NCBI RefSeq assembly: GCF_018687635.1
Contig: NZ_CP061300.1
Location: 1,633,424 to 1,697,423, forward strand
Origin: Polynucleobacter sp. MWH-Braz-FAM2G
GTDB lineage: Bacteria; Pseudomonadota; Gammaproteobacteria; Burkholderiales; Burkholderiaceae
DNA length: 64,000 nucleotides
Direction: 5' to 3'
Positions 1 through 8,948 of the stretch are shown piece after piece (position 1 is the first letter of the stretch; every line of letters starts with the position of its first letter). The translations under genes were made by a program, and so were the position numbers. Under the pieces are notes generated by a model. It saw nothing but the letters and a program-made list of their open reading frames with translations, searched no databases and was not told the origin of the DNA.

Positions 1-959
1 AACGCTTGGTTACAGATGCCGATGGCCATGCAAAACCGGATGGCCCACTCATTCAAGTCAGTACACCCGCCAAGCAACATATCGGAGCCGTAGGGGATCA
101 TATGCTCCTAGAGATGACCTCTGCTGATCAAGCCCGCATTGTTCAGATTGAACCTCGAGAAAATCTTCTGTATCGTTCAGATGCTTTTAAAAGCAAATTG
201 ATTGCTTCAAACGTTGATCAAATACTAGTAGTGCTTGCAACGCAACCCGCCTTCTCACCCGACCTGCTAGGGAGAGCAGTGGTAGCTGCTGAAGCCAATC
301 AAATTGGCCTGCATATTTTGCTTAATAAATGTGATCTCAAGGACAACTTAGCGCACGCACGCAAAATAATCGAGCCATATGCACGTATGGGCTACCCTGT
401 ATGTGAAGTGTCAGCCAAGTTTGAGCCCTCTTCTATTGATGCTCTTCGTCCTATTCTTCGAGGCAAAGTATCCGTCTTTGTGGGTCAATCTGGCATGGGT
501 AAATCCAGCTTATTAAATGCATGGATTCCAAATGCTGCGGCACTCACTCAAGAGTATTCTGTGCGCTTAGATACGGGCAAACACACCACTACAGCTTGTC
601 GCTATTTCGAGCTACCTGAGGCTTGGGGAAGAGATGAGACTGGCAAGCTGGGGGCGCTCATAGATTCTCCTGGCTTTCAAGAATTTGGTTTAGCTCATAT
701 GTCGGTGAGTGAGCTTCAACATGCCTTTAGAGAATTTAAAGATCTACTCGGAAAATGTAGATTTCATAATTGCGCGCATCTTTTAGAACCAGACTGTGCC
801 GTACGCGCAGCAGTGGAAAGAAATGAAATAGCGCCAGAGAGACTGACGCTATTTAGACAACTGCATTCCGATTCAAAAACAGCGGATGTACAAATTCAAG
901 GTATTAGCCAAGCCAAAGAGCGATGGTCAGCATTAACAACAAAGCCATCCAAGCGATAA
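1..959 (+). CDS. rsgA: Ribosome small-subunit-dependent GTPase A (partial, 5' end outside window)
   Basis: RsgA is a circularly permuted GTPase that acts in late maturation of the 30S subunit. The GTPase motifs appear in the permuted order G4-G1-G3: NKCD near residue 107 of the visible protein, GQSGMGKSS near 160, and DSPG near 219. A cysteine/histidine zinc knuckle (CRFHNC, then a later Cys in PDCAV) follows in the C-terminal part. The reading frame is open to the window edge and the N-terminal OB-fold starts abruptly, so the true start, probably about a dozen codons upstream, is missing. A TTG at position 6 is probably not the start. The last 56 bases overlap, tail to tail, the end of the minus-strand CobD-like gene. 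Confidence 0.93.
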   Translation, partial: RLVTDADGHAKPDGPLIQVSTPAKQHIGAVGDHMLLEMTSADQARIVQIEPRENLLYRSDAFKSKLIASNVDQILVVLATQPAFSPDLLGRAVVAAEANQIGLHILLNKCDLKDNLAHARKIIEPYARMGYPVCEVSAKFEPSSIDALRPILRGKVSVFVGQSGMGKSSLLNAWIPNAAALTQEYSVRLDTGKHTTTACRYFELPEAWGRDETGKLGALIDSPGFQEFGLAHMSVSELQHAFREFKDLLGKCRFHNCAHLLEPDCAVRAAVERNEIAPERLTLFRQLHSDSKTADVQIQGISQAKERWSALTTKPSKR

Positions 960-1863
960 CTAGGCGCCAAACCAAACCTACTGCAGAGCGCATTGTGCGC
1001 TCAGTAGGCTCAAGACCCACTTCATAGACTACTGGCTCACCAGCCTCAGCCATACGCAATGCTTCATCGCTATCAGGCTCACTCATCGGCTCTCCGAGAC
1101 GAACACCTAATGCACCACTACCGGCCGCCAAAATGACAGCGGATAAGGAGTCTGACCATTTTTGCGTGAGATAACGCCAGCCATAGACAGCGCCTTCAAA
1201 ATTTCCAACAATTGCAAATCCCATTGCAGTAATACGCGCAGGAACCCAATCTAATACGTAGAAGAAATGACGAGCAGATTCGCTCAAGTTCACGTCACCG
1301 CGCTCAGACCAACGTTGGGCTGCGATATCAGCCAATCTATATAGCACCACACCTGCGGGACCCATTGGCATCATGAACCAGAACAACACGCCAAAGACAT
1401 GATGATGAGATCCAATAATGGCGCGTTCGAGCGCTAAGGAAATCACTTCCGTCTCAGAAAGATTGGATGTGTCTAATTCAGGTCCATACCACTCGCCCAA
1501 TGCCGCACGTGCTGCGGGAAGATCGTGCGCTTCAATGGCTTCATGCACAGCAGTAAATGAATGACTAAATTGACGGAAACCAAAAAACAAATACGCGATA
1601 ACGATATTCCAGATAAAACCCAGGATTGGATATGTCACCATACATGTGACATACACAATGAATACCAAAAACGTTGGCAGTATGAATGCAACTAAGCAAG
1701 CCATACGAGCCCCAACAGGGCTTGCACCCTCTTCCGATTTGCCGCCAAATTCGGCGGCAACCCAATCTAACCAACGGGCGCATGCGCGTGCAATCCAATG
1801 ACTAGAAGTTACTGGACGATATTGTTCAGCAATGAGGGCGAAGAGAATAGAAAAGAAAGTCAT
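904..1863 (-). CDS. CobD/CbiB-family integral membrane protein
   Basis: A 319-residue membrane protein of the CobD/CbiB family as found in Burkholderiales. True CobD/CbiB makes adenosylcobinamide phosphate, but no cobalamin gene is near, and proteins of this type are also annotated as AmpE-like, so the reaction is uncertain. Visible features are an N-terminal hydrophobic stretch (FFSILFALIAEQ), a hydrophobic pair around residues 50-95, a central soluble part with the GVLFWFMMPMGPAG segment, and a C-terminal membrane segment. I chose the ATG at 1863, which overlaps the Nudix stop codon as ATGA and implies translational coupling. A longer frame upstream starts inside the Nudix gene and is unlikely. 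Its 3' end overlaps rsgA by 56 bases. Confidence 0.8.
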   Translation of the reverse strand: MTFFSILFALIAEQYRPVTSSHWIARACARWLDWVAAEFGGKSEEGASPVGARMACLVAFILPTFLVFIVYVTCMVTYPILGFIWNIVIAYLFFGFRQFSHSFTAVHEAIEAHDLPAARAALGEWYGPELDTSNLSETEVISLALERAIIGSHHHVFGVLFWFMMPMGPAGVVLYRLADIAAQRWSERGDVNLSESARHFFYVLDWVPARITAMGFAIVGNFEGAVYGWRYLTQKWSDSLSAVILAAGSGALGVRLGEPMSEPDSDEALRMAEAGEPVVYEVGLEPTERTMRSAVGLVWRLVIAWMALLLMLTIALWLG

Positions 1864-2603
1864 ACTTTTAATAAATGATAAAGGTTGCGCAACATTCCCG
1901 CAGTAGCACCCCAAATAAAGCGGTTCTCATAAGGCATTGAATAAAAACGACGTCCACCCTGCTCACTTTGCCACAATCTGACCTGATGATTGGCGGGATC
2001 CAACAAAAAACTGAGTGGCACCTCAAATACATCAGCCACCTCAAACTCATCTAAAACGTATTCTGCCTGAGCTTGTACCAATCCTACTACTGGAGTGACG
2101 CTGTAGCCAGAAACTGTCAAATACTGCGGTAAGTGGCCAATAATCTCCACTCTGCTTGGATCCAATCCAATTTCTTCCCTGCTTTCTCGTAAAGCAGTGT
2201 CATTCGGACTTTGATCCTCAGGATCCATGCGACCACCAGGAAAACTAATTTGACCGGCATGATCACGCAAATGATTTGTTCTTTGCGTCAGCAATACCGA
2301 TAAGCCCTCCTCTTTCAACAGCAAGGGAATTAATACTGCCGCTTTAGTGATTTTGCCTGCAGCTTGGCGCTTAGCAATAATATCTGCCGCGATGACATGA
2401 CGATTTTCATCGGTAATTTCGGGTTGCCATTGTGGCGGAGATTGAAGACGAGACTTTAAACCAGATGGTTGTAAAAACTCATCTGCAACCTTTTTTTCAC
2501 CAGCACAAGTTTGATGAATAGGAATTGCTTCCGCATCGAAACCCGGAGGTGCGGCAACATTGATTGCATAATCTTCAGGACTTGAGGTCTTGGGCATATT
2601 CAT
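1860..2603 (-). CDS. Nudix hydrolase, CoA pyrophosphatase type
   Basis: A Nudix-family hydrolase of 247 residues. The Nudix box is present near residues 123-145 as GGRMDPEDQ...ALRESREEIGL, with the REXXEEXG core intact. The upstream context (LLTQRTNHLRDHAGQISFPGG) is that of the NudL/YeaB group, which cleaves CoA and its esters to phosphopantetheine and 3',5'-ADP; this substrate is inferred from the family. About 80 N-terminal residues before the domain are of unclear role. Two in-frame ATGs, at 2603 and 2597, are both possible and neither has a strong ribosome site. It starts just after the rplS terminator and overlaps the CobD-like gene by four bases. Confidence 0.85.
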   Translation of the reverse strand: MNMPKTSSPEDYAINVAAPPGFDAEAIPIHQTCAGEKKVADEFLQPSGLKSRLQSPPQWQPEITDENRHVIAADIIAKRQAAGKITKAAVLIPLLLKEEGLSVLLTQRTNHLRDHAGQISFPGGRMDPEDQSPNDTALRESREEIGLDPSRVEIIGHLPQYLTVSGYSVTPVVGLVQAQAEYVLDEFEVADVFEVPLSFLLDPANHQVRLWQSEQGGRRFYSMPYENRFIWGATAGMLRNLYHLLKV

Positions 2604-2616
2604 ATTCTAAGGCAAC

Positions 2617-2641
2617 AAAAAAGGCGACCTAGGCCGCCTTT
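2617..2641 (-). terminator. Rho-independent terminator of the rpsP-rplS operon
   Basis: On the minus strand AAAGGCG (2641-2635) pairs with CGCCTTT (2626-2620) around an eight-base loop that can pair further, and a run of six T follows. It sits 21 bases after the rplS stop codon and before the Nudix gene. Confidence 0.85.
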
Positions 2642-2662
2642 CTATTTGCATCGAAGCAGCGA

Positions 2663-3058
2663 TTATTCAGCGGCTACAGCAGCTGTTGGTTTAACACGCG
2701 CTTGGAGCTTTTCTTTAATACGTGCTGACTTACCAGAACGATCGCGCAAGTAGTACAACTTAGCACGACGAACATCACCGCGACGCTTCACTTCAACACT
2801 AGCGATCAATGGTGAGTATGTTTGGAAAGTACGCTCAACGCCTTCACCAGAAGAAATCTTACGCACGATAAAGCTGGAATTGAGTCCGCGATTACGCTTA
2901 GCAATCACAACGCCTTCAAAGGCTTGGGTACGCTTACGTGTACCTTCAACAACGTTTACGCTAACAACCACTGTGTCGCCAGGCGCGAAACTTGGCAATA
3001 CTTTGTTAGCACTTAAGCGAGCAATTTCTTCCTGCTCAATTTTTGCAATTAAATTCAT
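2663..3058 (-). CDS. rplS: 50S ribosomal protein L19
   Basis: L19 lies at the 30S-50S interface of the ribosome. The 131-residue protein carries the typical core ([18 protein letters not shown], then [13 protein letters not shown] and the basic [16 protein letters not shown] tail). I place the start at the ATG at 3058; an in-frame TTG two codons upstream is not needed. It is the last gene of rpsP-rimM-trmD-rplS, the usual proteobacterial order, and is followed by a clear terminator. The gap to trmD is 133 bases, longer than the other gaps of the operon, and holds a small hairpin. Confidence 0.97.
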   Translation of the reverse strand: MNLIAKIEQEEIARLSANKVLPSFAPGDTVVVSVNVVEGTRKRTQAFEGVVIAKRNRGLNSSFIVRKISSGEGVERTFQTYSPLIASVEVKRRGDVRRAKLYYLRDRSGKSARIKEKLQARVKPTAAVAAE

Positions 3059-3093
3059 TTTCAATCCTTAAACATCATATTAGCGTTCAATCC

Positions 3094-3112
3094 CGAGACC
3101 GAAGTCAACGGA
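3094..3112 (-). promoter_or_regulatory. Small UUCG hairpin in the rplS leader
   Basis: In the minus-strand transcript GAC-UUCG-GUC (3106-3097) forms a stable tetraloop hairpin that can be extended across a short internal loop by CCG/CGG. It lies about 40 bases upstream of the rplS ATG, in the 133-base trmD-rplS gap. A role in processing or in control of L19 is a guess. Confidence 0.3.
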
Positions 3113-3191
3113 CCTAATAGAGGATGCAGTTAAAACAATTTCACTAAACCAAAAACCAAACCACCTTTTCACTACTGAACACTAAAAGTAT

Positions 3192-3938
3192 TTACAGCGA
3201 GCGAAGAAATTGTTCATCTTCTCGGGTTAGCAACCCTTTGGCTCTGGCCGATTCAATTAAGTCCGGCCTTAACCTGAACGTCAGCTCTAAAGACTTCTGC
3301 CGACGCCAATCCGCTATTTTAGCGTGATGTCCGCCTAAAAGCACGTCTGGAACGGATAAATTTTCATATATTTCAGGGCGGGTATAGTGAGGATGGTCCA
3401 AAAGACCATTCATAAAGCTATCTTGGGTCGCTGATTCCCCATCCCCAAGCGCCCCTGGAATCAATCTAATCACCGCATCCATCATTGCCATGGCGGGGAT
3501 TTCACCACCAGAAAGCACAAAATCCCCAATTGATAACTGCAAATCAACGTTTCGATCAATAAAACGCTGGTCTACTGCCTCATATCGACCACAAATAAAG
3601 CTTAAATTACCGTAATTGAGAATATCTGTCGCTATCTTCTGAGAAAAACGCTCACCCTGAGGGGCCAATAGGCATATCGGACCACTTTTGATGCCAGCTG
3701 CATTATGGGATGCCTTGATTCCAGCAACCGTATCTTCCAAAGGCTTGGCCATCATCACCATCCCAGGGCCGCCACCATACGCACGATCATCTACAGTTTT
3801 ACGAGAATCCGAACAAAAGTCACGCGGATTCCATAGGTGGACACTAGCTAAAGATTGTTGACAAGCACGACCTGTAATACCCCATTGCGTTAGCGCAGAG
3901 AACATTTCTGGAAACAAGGTGACGACATCAAAGCGCAT
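3192..3938 (-). CDS. trmD: tRNA (guanine-N1-)-methyltransferase TrmD
   Basis: TrmD methylates G37 of tRNAs that read CNN and related codons, using S-adenosylmethionine bound in a trefoil-knot (SPOUT) fold. The 248-residue protein shows the N-terminal [13 protein letters not shown] start, [10 protein letters not shown] near residue 55, [10 protein letters not shown] near 116 and the [11 protein letters not shown] knot segment near 136, all typical. It is the third gene of the rpsP operon, 25 bases after rimM. Length is normal and all recognised motifs are intact. Confidence 0.97.
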   Translation of the reverse strand: MRFDVVTLFPEMFSALTQWGITGRACQQSLASVHLWNPRDFCSDSRKTVDDRAYGGGPGMVMMAKPLEDTVAGIKASHNAAGIKSGPICLLAPQGERFSQKIATDILNYGNLSFICGRYEAVDQRFIDRNVDLQLSIGDFVLSGGEIPAMAMMDAVIRLIPGALGDGESATQDSFMNGLLDHPHYTRPEIYENLSVPDVLLGGHHAKIADWRRQKSLELTFRLRPDLIESARAKGLLTREDEQFLRSL

Positions 3939-3963
3939 TTTTATCTCGGTTTATCTTTGATTT

Positions 3964-4530
3964 TTATTGCCAGTCATACTGCCAGTCCAAGGTAATCGTT
4001 TTATTTGGCAAGTCAACGTTTTGCACCACTTCTTTTACGAATGGCACCAAATACTTCACCGCTTTTGTTTGAGCATCGCCAATCGCAATGACCCCATGCG
4101 CACCATTCTCAGTAACATCAATTACTTCACCTAGTGCTTCGCCTTGTAAATTCACAGCACTACATCCAATGAGGTCTACCCAGTAAAACGAGTCACCCTC
4201 GGTTTTTGGAAACGCATCGCGAGTCACTAATACTCTTGCGCCTTTTAATGCAAGTGCTTGATCACGATCGCTGACCCCCTCAAGCGCCATTACCACATTG
4301 CCACTATGCATCTTGACGCTCTTGACTTTATATTGCGTCAATGAAGCCCGCTCTGCAGATGCAGAAACACCTCCAACCCTGCGCGGGATGAGAGATAGCC
4401 AAACTGATTTAGAGGAGAGAAGTGCTACAGGCTCTGAAGAGTGAGGTCTAATCTTGACTTGACCTTGCAAGCCTTGCGCCTCGGATATGGCGCCAAGTTC
4501 TATCAAATCATTCAGGGAAGGTGCGCTCAT
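3964..4530 (-). CDS. rimM: 16S rRNA processing protein RimM
   Basis: RimM helps mature the head of the 30S subunit and binds S19. The 188-residue protein has the N-terminal domain (GAISEAQGLQGQVKIRPHS), whose last Gly-rich turn is characteristic, and a C-terminal PRC-barrel part (FYWVDLIGCSAVN... YLVPFVKEVVQNVD). It is the second gene of the operon. Upstream, between it and rpsP, lies a 92-base gap with a 15-bp hairpin, so its expression may be lower than that of rpsP. Confidence 0.95.
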   Translation of the reverse strand: MSAPSLNDLIELGAISEAQGLQGQVKIRPHSSEPVALLSSKSVWLSLIPRRVGGVSASAERASLTQYKVKSVKMHSGNVVMALEGVSDRDQALALKGARVLVTRDAFPKTEGDSFYWVDLIGCSAVNLQGEALGEVIDVTENGAHGVIAIGDAQTKAVKYLVPFVKEVVQNVDLPNKTITLDWQYDWQ

Positions 4531-4579
4531 TAGTAAGACACCTTATTTTCCTGAAATAAAACAACTAAACATCCTGTCA

Positions 4580-4612
4580 CTAAAAACTCCATCGCATCGA
4601 TGAAGTTTTTAG
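4580..4612 (-). promoter_or_regulatory. Long hairpin between rpsP and rimM
   Basis: The arms 4598-4612 and 4580-4594 pair over 15 bases with one G-T wobble around a three-base loop. On the minus strand the first arm starts CTAAAAACTTC and the second ends GTTTTTAG. It begins 10 bases after the rpsP stop. There is no long T tract after the stem, only T5 inside its last arm, so it could be a partial terminator, an RNase processing site or a 3' stabiliser for rpsP mRNA. Confidence 0.6.
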
Positions 4613-4622
4613 CAATAAGACA

Positions 4623-4868
4623 TTAAACAGCGGGATTGTTTTTAATCAAACGAACTACTGTTGGGGAGATTTGCGCGCCAACACCAGTCCAGTAAGTCAA
4701 ACGATCTTGAGCAATGCGCATTGCTTGCTCAGTAGCCGCAGCTTGTGGGTTGAAATAACCAATACGCTCGATAAAGTTCGAGTCACGACGGTTGCGCTTA
4801 TCAGTAGCAACGATGCTGTAAAAAGGGCGCTTCTTAGAACCGCCGCGTGCCAGTCGAATGACGACCAT
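4623..4868 (-). CDS. rpsP: 30S ribosomal protein S16
   Basis: S16 is a small 30S assembly protein. The 81-residue product starts [20 protein letters not shown] and contains [16 protein letters not shown] sequence ([12 protein letters not shown]) near residue 31, both diagnostic. It is the first gene of the rpsP-rimM-trmD-rplS operon. The 223 bases upstream are non-coding and divergent from the META lipoprotein gene, so they must hold promoters for both sides. I found no convincing -35/-10 pair there. Confidence 0.97.
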
Positions 4869-5091
4869 ACTTATTCCTTAAAATCTAAAATGAAAACAGG
4901 TTGATTACAACCCAATGAAATTTCTACAAAATCTTGGGCTCCAGCTCACCAAACAAAAGTTACGGTATAGCGGAAAACCTCATATTCTAGACGAAAACCC
5001 CTACTTCTTCCACCTATTTAAGTTAACAAGGCTATAGAATACAATACCCCATTGGATAAAAAATACATTAAAAACAATAACTTAGATAAAT

Positions 5092-5616
5092 ATGATCCAT
5101 CAATCTAGACCCTTAAGGCCTACAAGTTTGTCTTTAAAAAAACTATTTCTGGCAGTTTCATGCTTAAGTCTAGGGTTTATTGCTGGATGCGCAAATGTCA
5201 TACCGCCTTGTGGCGCCAAAATAAGTCCGCCAAGTAGTGAACTCAAAAATACCAAATGGGAGCTTACTCGCTGGAATTTACCCCCTAATGGCAACGGTGA
5301 GGTGCGTACCCGCCAAATTCCTAAGGGTGATGCTAGCAACCCGATACAAATCATCTTTGATGCTAATGGTCAGCGCGTCAGTGGATCGACAGGATGCAAT
5401 CGCTTTACTGCCTCACTAGACGAAGATTCTCGTGGCTTCTCTCTTAAACAAATCGCAAGCACCAAAATGGCATGTAGCCCACAGCGCATGGAATTAGAGA
5501 ATGATTTTCTATATGAGTTAAATGACTACCGTAGCATTGTGCGCAATGGCGATCAATTGCTCATGATTGGCACGGATCGCGAAGTACTAAGTTTTACCCA
5601 AAAACAAAATAATTAA
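5092..5616 (+). CDS. META-domain lipoprotein (HslJ-like)
   Basis: A probable outer-envelope lipoprotein. A hydrophobic signal segment ends in the lipobox IAGC near residue 32. The rest is a META domain: LKNTKWELTRW near residue 50, FDANGQRVSGSTGCNRF near 90 and STKMACSPQRMELENDFL near 123, the last matching the conserved M-A-C turn of the family. HslJ of E. coli, a relative, is linked to novobiocin resistance, but the function of META proteins is poorly known. The ATG at 5092 lacks a clear ribosome site; a TTG at 5128 just before the charged end of the signal peptide is a possible alternative. It is followed 25 bases later by a small membrane protein gene. Confidence 0.8.
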   Translation: MIHQSRPLRPTSLSLKKLFLAVSCLSLGFIAGCANVIPPCGAKISPPSSELKNTKWELTRWNLPPNGNGEVRTRQIPKGDASNPIQIIFDANGQRVSGSTGCNRFTASLDEDSRGFSLKQIASTKMACSPQRMELENDFLYELNDYRSIVRNGDQLLMIGTDREVLSFTQKQNN

Positions 5617-5641
5617 GCACCCTCTATTTCCAAAAAGATTT

Positions 5642-6088
5642 ATGAAAAAATCCAAACTAATTTTTTGCGCGCTCGGATTATTGTTTCCTGGTAGCGGCCT
5701 TAATTGTTTTTATCTGCAAGGCCTTAAATCCTTTTGGGGATGGATTCAACTATTTGCCCTAATTGGTGGCGCAGCAGGCTGGATCATTTTAAGAGATGCT
5801 CATTTTCATTCGGCACCGGGGTGGGTATTAATTACATTTGGATTTATTGCGGTTGAAGCAAGCTGGTTAACAACTATTACTTTTGGTCTACGTTTAGATG
5901 AAAAGTGGGATGCGCAATTTAATCCTAGAATTAAAGAGCACCAACGTAGTCGCTCAGGCTGGTTAGAAATCCTTACTGTCATCTTCTCGTTAGTCTTTGG
6001 TGCTGGCGTGATGATGACTTTCTTGGCAGTTTCATTTGAGCAATTCTTTATCTCTCAAATCTATGAAGCAAAAAAGCTATCTCAATAA
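5642..6088 (+). CDS. Small integral membrane protein, TM2-like
   Basis: An uncharacterised 148-residue protein with about four hydrophobic segments (roughly residues 5-25, 30-50, 58-80 and 108-132). The first, with ALGLLFPGSGLNCFYLQGLKSFWGWIQL, resembles the TM2 domain, where a glycine-containing turn joins two helices. No catalytic motif is visible. It probably forms a two-gene unit with the META lipoprotein upstream and is followed by a strong terminator. Confidence 0.7.
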   Translation: MKKSKLIFCALGLLFPGSGLNCFYLQGLKSFWGWIQLFALIGGAAGWIILRDAHFHSAPGWVLITFGFIAVEASWLTTITFGLRLDEKWDAQFNPRIKEHQRSRSGWLEILTVIFSLVFGAGVMMTFLAVSFEQFFISQIYEAKKLSQ

Positions 6089-6113
6089 TTGCAGATAGCT
6101 TCCCTTTTAAGAG

Positions 6114-6135
6114 CCGCTCAATAGAGCGGTTTTTT
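6114..6135 (+). terminator. Rho-independent terminator after 5642-6088
   Basis: CCGCTC (6114-6119), loop AATA, GAGCGG (6124-6129), followed by six T. It ends the plus-strand pair and may also stop minus-strand reading from the acyl-CoA dehydrogenase gene. Confidence 0.85.
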
Positions 6136-6156
6136 CATTCTCCTCTTTAGTGGCTT

Positions 6157-7944
6157 TTAGAACTGCTCCACTTCTAAGGCATTCACTGAATGACCACTTT
6201 CGACAATCGAAGTTGCAAGCGCCTGAACTTGAGGCATCAGATTCTCAGCAAAGAATCGCGCTGTAGCTATCTTTGCATCATAGAACTTTGGATCATCATC
6301 ACGCAAACGCTCGGCAGCTAAAAGTGCTCTCGCCATTTGCCAGCCACCCAACACTAAACCAGATAAACGAAGGTAGGCAAAGCTTCCAGCATAGACCGCC
6401 TTAATATCCGTCTTTGCATTAGCAACAATGTAAGCGACTGCCTGATCAAAAGCTGCACGCGCTAAAGTCAACTGCTTTAACACAGCCTTAGCATCCGCAC
6501 TGCCACTTGCTGCCAAATCTTTTTCTGTTGTGGCAATTCTTTGCGATAACTCTTTTGCAACTGCTCCACCATCACGTACTGTTTTTCTACCAACTAAATC
6601 ATTTGCCTGAATTGCAGTTGTACCCTCATAAATCGTCAAGATACGGGCATCACGGTAATGTTGTGCAGCTCCCGTTTCTTCAATGAAGCCCATGCCGCCA
6701 TGGACTTGTACACCAAGGCTAGTAACTTCAAGTGACATTTCTGTAGAGAAGCCCTTGACGATGGGCACCAAAAATTCATAAATAGCTTGATTAGCTTTAC
6801 TCACTACCTCATCAGGAGCAGCATGTTGTGCGTCATAAGCAGCGGCCGCATAGTAAGCGAGCGCACGCGATGCTTCGGTATACGCACGCATTGTCATTAA
6901 CATCCGCTTCACATCCGGCTGATGAATAATGGCCACTGGGCCAGGTGACCCTGCTAGATCACGACTTTGAACACGGTCTTTAGCGTATTGAACCGCTTTT
7001 TGATAAGCGCGCTCTGCTACTGCAACCCCTTGCATGCCAACCGCAAAACGGGCTGCGTTCATCATGACAAACATATATTCAAGACCGCGATTTTCTTCGC
7101 CAACTAGATATCCGAGTGCACCACCATGATCACCAAATTGGAGAACTGCAGTTGGACTCGCTTTAATGCCTAACTTATGTTCAATAGAGACACAATGAAC
7201 GTCGTTACGCTCACCCAAAGAACCATCTGCCTTAACTAAGAACTTGGGCACTACGAATAAAGAAATGCCTTTAACACCCTCGGGTGCATCTGGAGTTCTT
7301 GCTAACACTAAATGGATAATATTTTTAGCCATATCGTGCTCACCATAGGTGATGAAAATTTTGGTACCAAATATCTTGTAAGTACCATCACCCTCTGGAA
7401 CAGCGCGAGCCCGCACCATCGACAAGTCAGAACCAGCTTGGGGTTCAGTTAAACACATTGAACCAGTCCATTCACCTGAAATCATCTGCGGCACAAAACG
7501 CTCTTTTAGTTCTGGGCTAGCCGCGGTGAGGAGCGCTTCAATTGCACCATCAGTCAGCATTGGGCACAAAGCAAATGAGAGACTGGCCGAGTTAACCATT
7601 TCAAAACAAGCAGTAGCAATTAATTTTGGCAAGCCTTGCCCACCAAACTCAGCGGGATGAATGACACCCTGCCATCCTGCAGCTGCATATTGTTCAAAAG
7701 CACTTTTAAAACCAGGGGTGGTAGTGACCACTCCGTCTTTCAAAGAGCTTGGGCTTTGGTCACCAGTCCAGTTCAGTGGTGCAACGACATCTTGATTGAA
7801 CTTTGCGGATTCTTCCAGTACGGCGGGCGCTAAATCCACATCGGCACCTGCTTCAGCATAGGAAGGATAGGCAACGACATCCGATAGCCCGGCTAATTCA
7901 TTCATTACAAACAACATGTCTTTGACTGGGGCTACGTATGGCAT
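6157..7944 (-). CDS. Acyl-CoA dehydrogenase, large form with C-terminal extension (DmdC-like)
   Basis: An FAD enzyme that forms the 2,3-double bond of an acyl-CoA and passes electrons to ETF. At 595 residues it is of the long type, with an N-terminal extension and a C-terminal extra domain, as in 3-methylmercaptopropionyl-CoA dehydrogenase DmdC and relatives. Visible are the FAD/substrate segment CLTEPQAGSDLS near residue 165, the signature QVHGGMGFIEETGAAQHYRD near 412 and RILTIYEGTTAIQANDLVGRK just after, with the probable catalytic Glu in YEGT. It lies 68 bases after etfA and is the last gene of a ligase-etfB-etfA-dehydrogenase operon. The true acyl substrate cannot be told from sequence. 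Confidence 0.88.
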   Translation of the reverse strand: MPYVAPVKDMLFVMNELAGLSDVVAYPSYAEAGADVDLAPAVLEESAKFNQDVVAPLNWTGDQSPSSLKDGVVTTTPGFKSAFEQYAAAGWQGVIHPAEFGGQGLPKLIATACFEMVNSASLSFALCPMLTDGAIEALLTAASPELKERFVPQMISGEWTGSMCLTEPQAGSDLSMVRARAVPEGDGTYKIFGTKIFITYGEHDMAKNIIHLVLARTPDAPEGVKGISLFVVPKFLVKADGSLGERNDVHCVSIEHKLGIKASPTAVLQFGDHGGALGYLVGEENRGLEYMFVMMNAARFAVGMQGVAVAERAYQKAVQYAKDRVQSRDLAGSPGPVAIIHQPDVKRMLMTMRAYTEASRALAYYAAAAYDAQHAAPDEVVSKANQAIYEFLVPIVKGFSTEMSLEVTSLGVQVHGGMGFIEETGAAQHYRDARILTIYEGTTAIQANDLVGRKTVRDGGAVAKELSQRIATTEKDLAASGSADAKAVLKQLTLARAAFDQAVAYIVANAKTDIKAVYAGSFAYLRLSGLVLGGWQMARALLAAERLRDDDPKFYDAKIATARFFAENLMPQVQALATSIVESGHSVNALEVEQF

Positions 7945-8012
7945 TACAACTCCTTACTTAAACTAAATAACTAAAATAAATTATCTGACGATACCGAATA
8001 CCTTAATGCTAC

Positions 8013-8948
8013 TTATCCCAAAGCTTTAGTGAGCTCAGGCACCGCAGCATTTAAATCCGCTACTAAACCATAGTCGGCAACACTAAAGATCGGTGCTTCT
8101 GGGTCTTTGTTAATCGCCACAATGACCTTAGAGTCTTTCATACCTGCTAGGTGCTGGATAGCACCAGAGATACCCACAGCGATATAGAGCTGGGGAGCGA
8201 CGATCTTGCCTGTTTGTCCTACTTGGTAGTCATTGGGTACATAACCAGCGTCTACTGCAGCGCGGGATGCACCTAAAGCAGCTCCGAGTTTGTCTGCTAA
8301 AGGGGTAATGAGCTCTTGATACTTCTCACCAGAACCTAAGCCACGACCACCAGAGACGATGATTTTGGCAGCAGTGAGCTCTGGACGATCCGATTTAGTA
8401 AGCTCACGACCTACAAAGGCGGATTGCTCTTTACTGTCTGCAGGGGCTCCTTTTTCGATACTAGCCGCCCCACCAGTGGGGGATACCGGATCAAAGCCGG
8501 TAGTACGAACAGTGATGACTTTAATCGGATCGGCGCTTTGTACTGTGGCAATGGCATTACCTGCATAAATGGGGCGCTCAAAGGTGTCAGGTGAGACTAC
8601 CTTGGTGATATCGGATAACTGCGCTACATCAAGCTTAGCGGCAACGCGTGGCAGGACATTCTTGCCATTGGCTGTTGCTGGAGCCAAGATATGGCTGTAG
8701 TTACTGGCAATAGCGAGGATTTGCGCTGCTAAAGGTTCAGCCAATTGATCAGCCAGATTAGGGGCATCAATTTGAATGACTTTACGCACACCCGCAATTT
8801 GCGCGGCGGCTTGGGCAGCGGCATCTGATTGATTACCCGCTACGAGGATATCGACTTCAGGGGAGCACTGCAGGGCAGCGGCTACGGCATTGAGCGTTGC
8901 TGCCTTTAAGGATTGATTATCGTGTTCAGCGATGACTAGAGCGGCCAT
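8013..8948 (-). CDS. etfA: Electron transfer flavoprotein, alpha subunit
   Basis: EtfA binds FAD and hands electrons from acyl-CoA dehydrogenases to ETF-quinone oxidoreductase. The 311-residue protein has the N-terminal alpha/beta domain and the C-terminal FAD domain with [11 protein letters not shown] near residue 200, [19 protein letters not shown] near 252 and [17 protein letters not shown] near 281, all classic. The start ATG directly follows the etfB stop codon. Codon choice in etfBA seems richer in G/C-ending codons than the flanks, which may reflect high expression. Confidence 0.97.
   Translation of the reverse strand: MAALVIAEHDNQSLKAATLNAVAAALQCSPEVDILVAGNQSDAAAQAAAQIAGVRKVIQIDAPNLADQLAEPLAAQILAIASNYSHILAPATANGKNVLPRVAAKLDVAQLSDITKVVSPDTFERPIYAGNAIATVQSADPIKVITVRTTGFDPVSPTGGAASIEKGAPADSKEQSAFVGRELTKSDRPELTAAKIIVSGGRGLGSGEKYQELITPLADKLGAALGASRAAVDAGYVPNDYQVGQTGKIVAPQLYIAVGISGAIQHLAGMKDSKVIVAINKDPEAPIFSVADYGLVADLNAAVPELTKALG

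Noticed and set aside
4869..5091. A promoter pair in the divergent rpsP / META-lipoprotein gap.
   Set aside because: Some AT-rich hexamers are present (for example TATAGAAT near 5033), but no -35/-10 pair with proper spacing could be supported.
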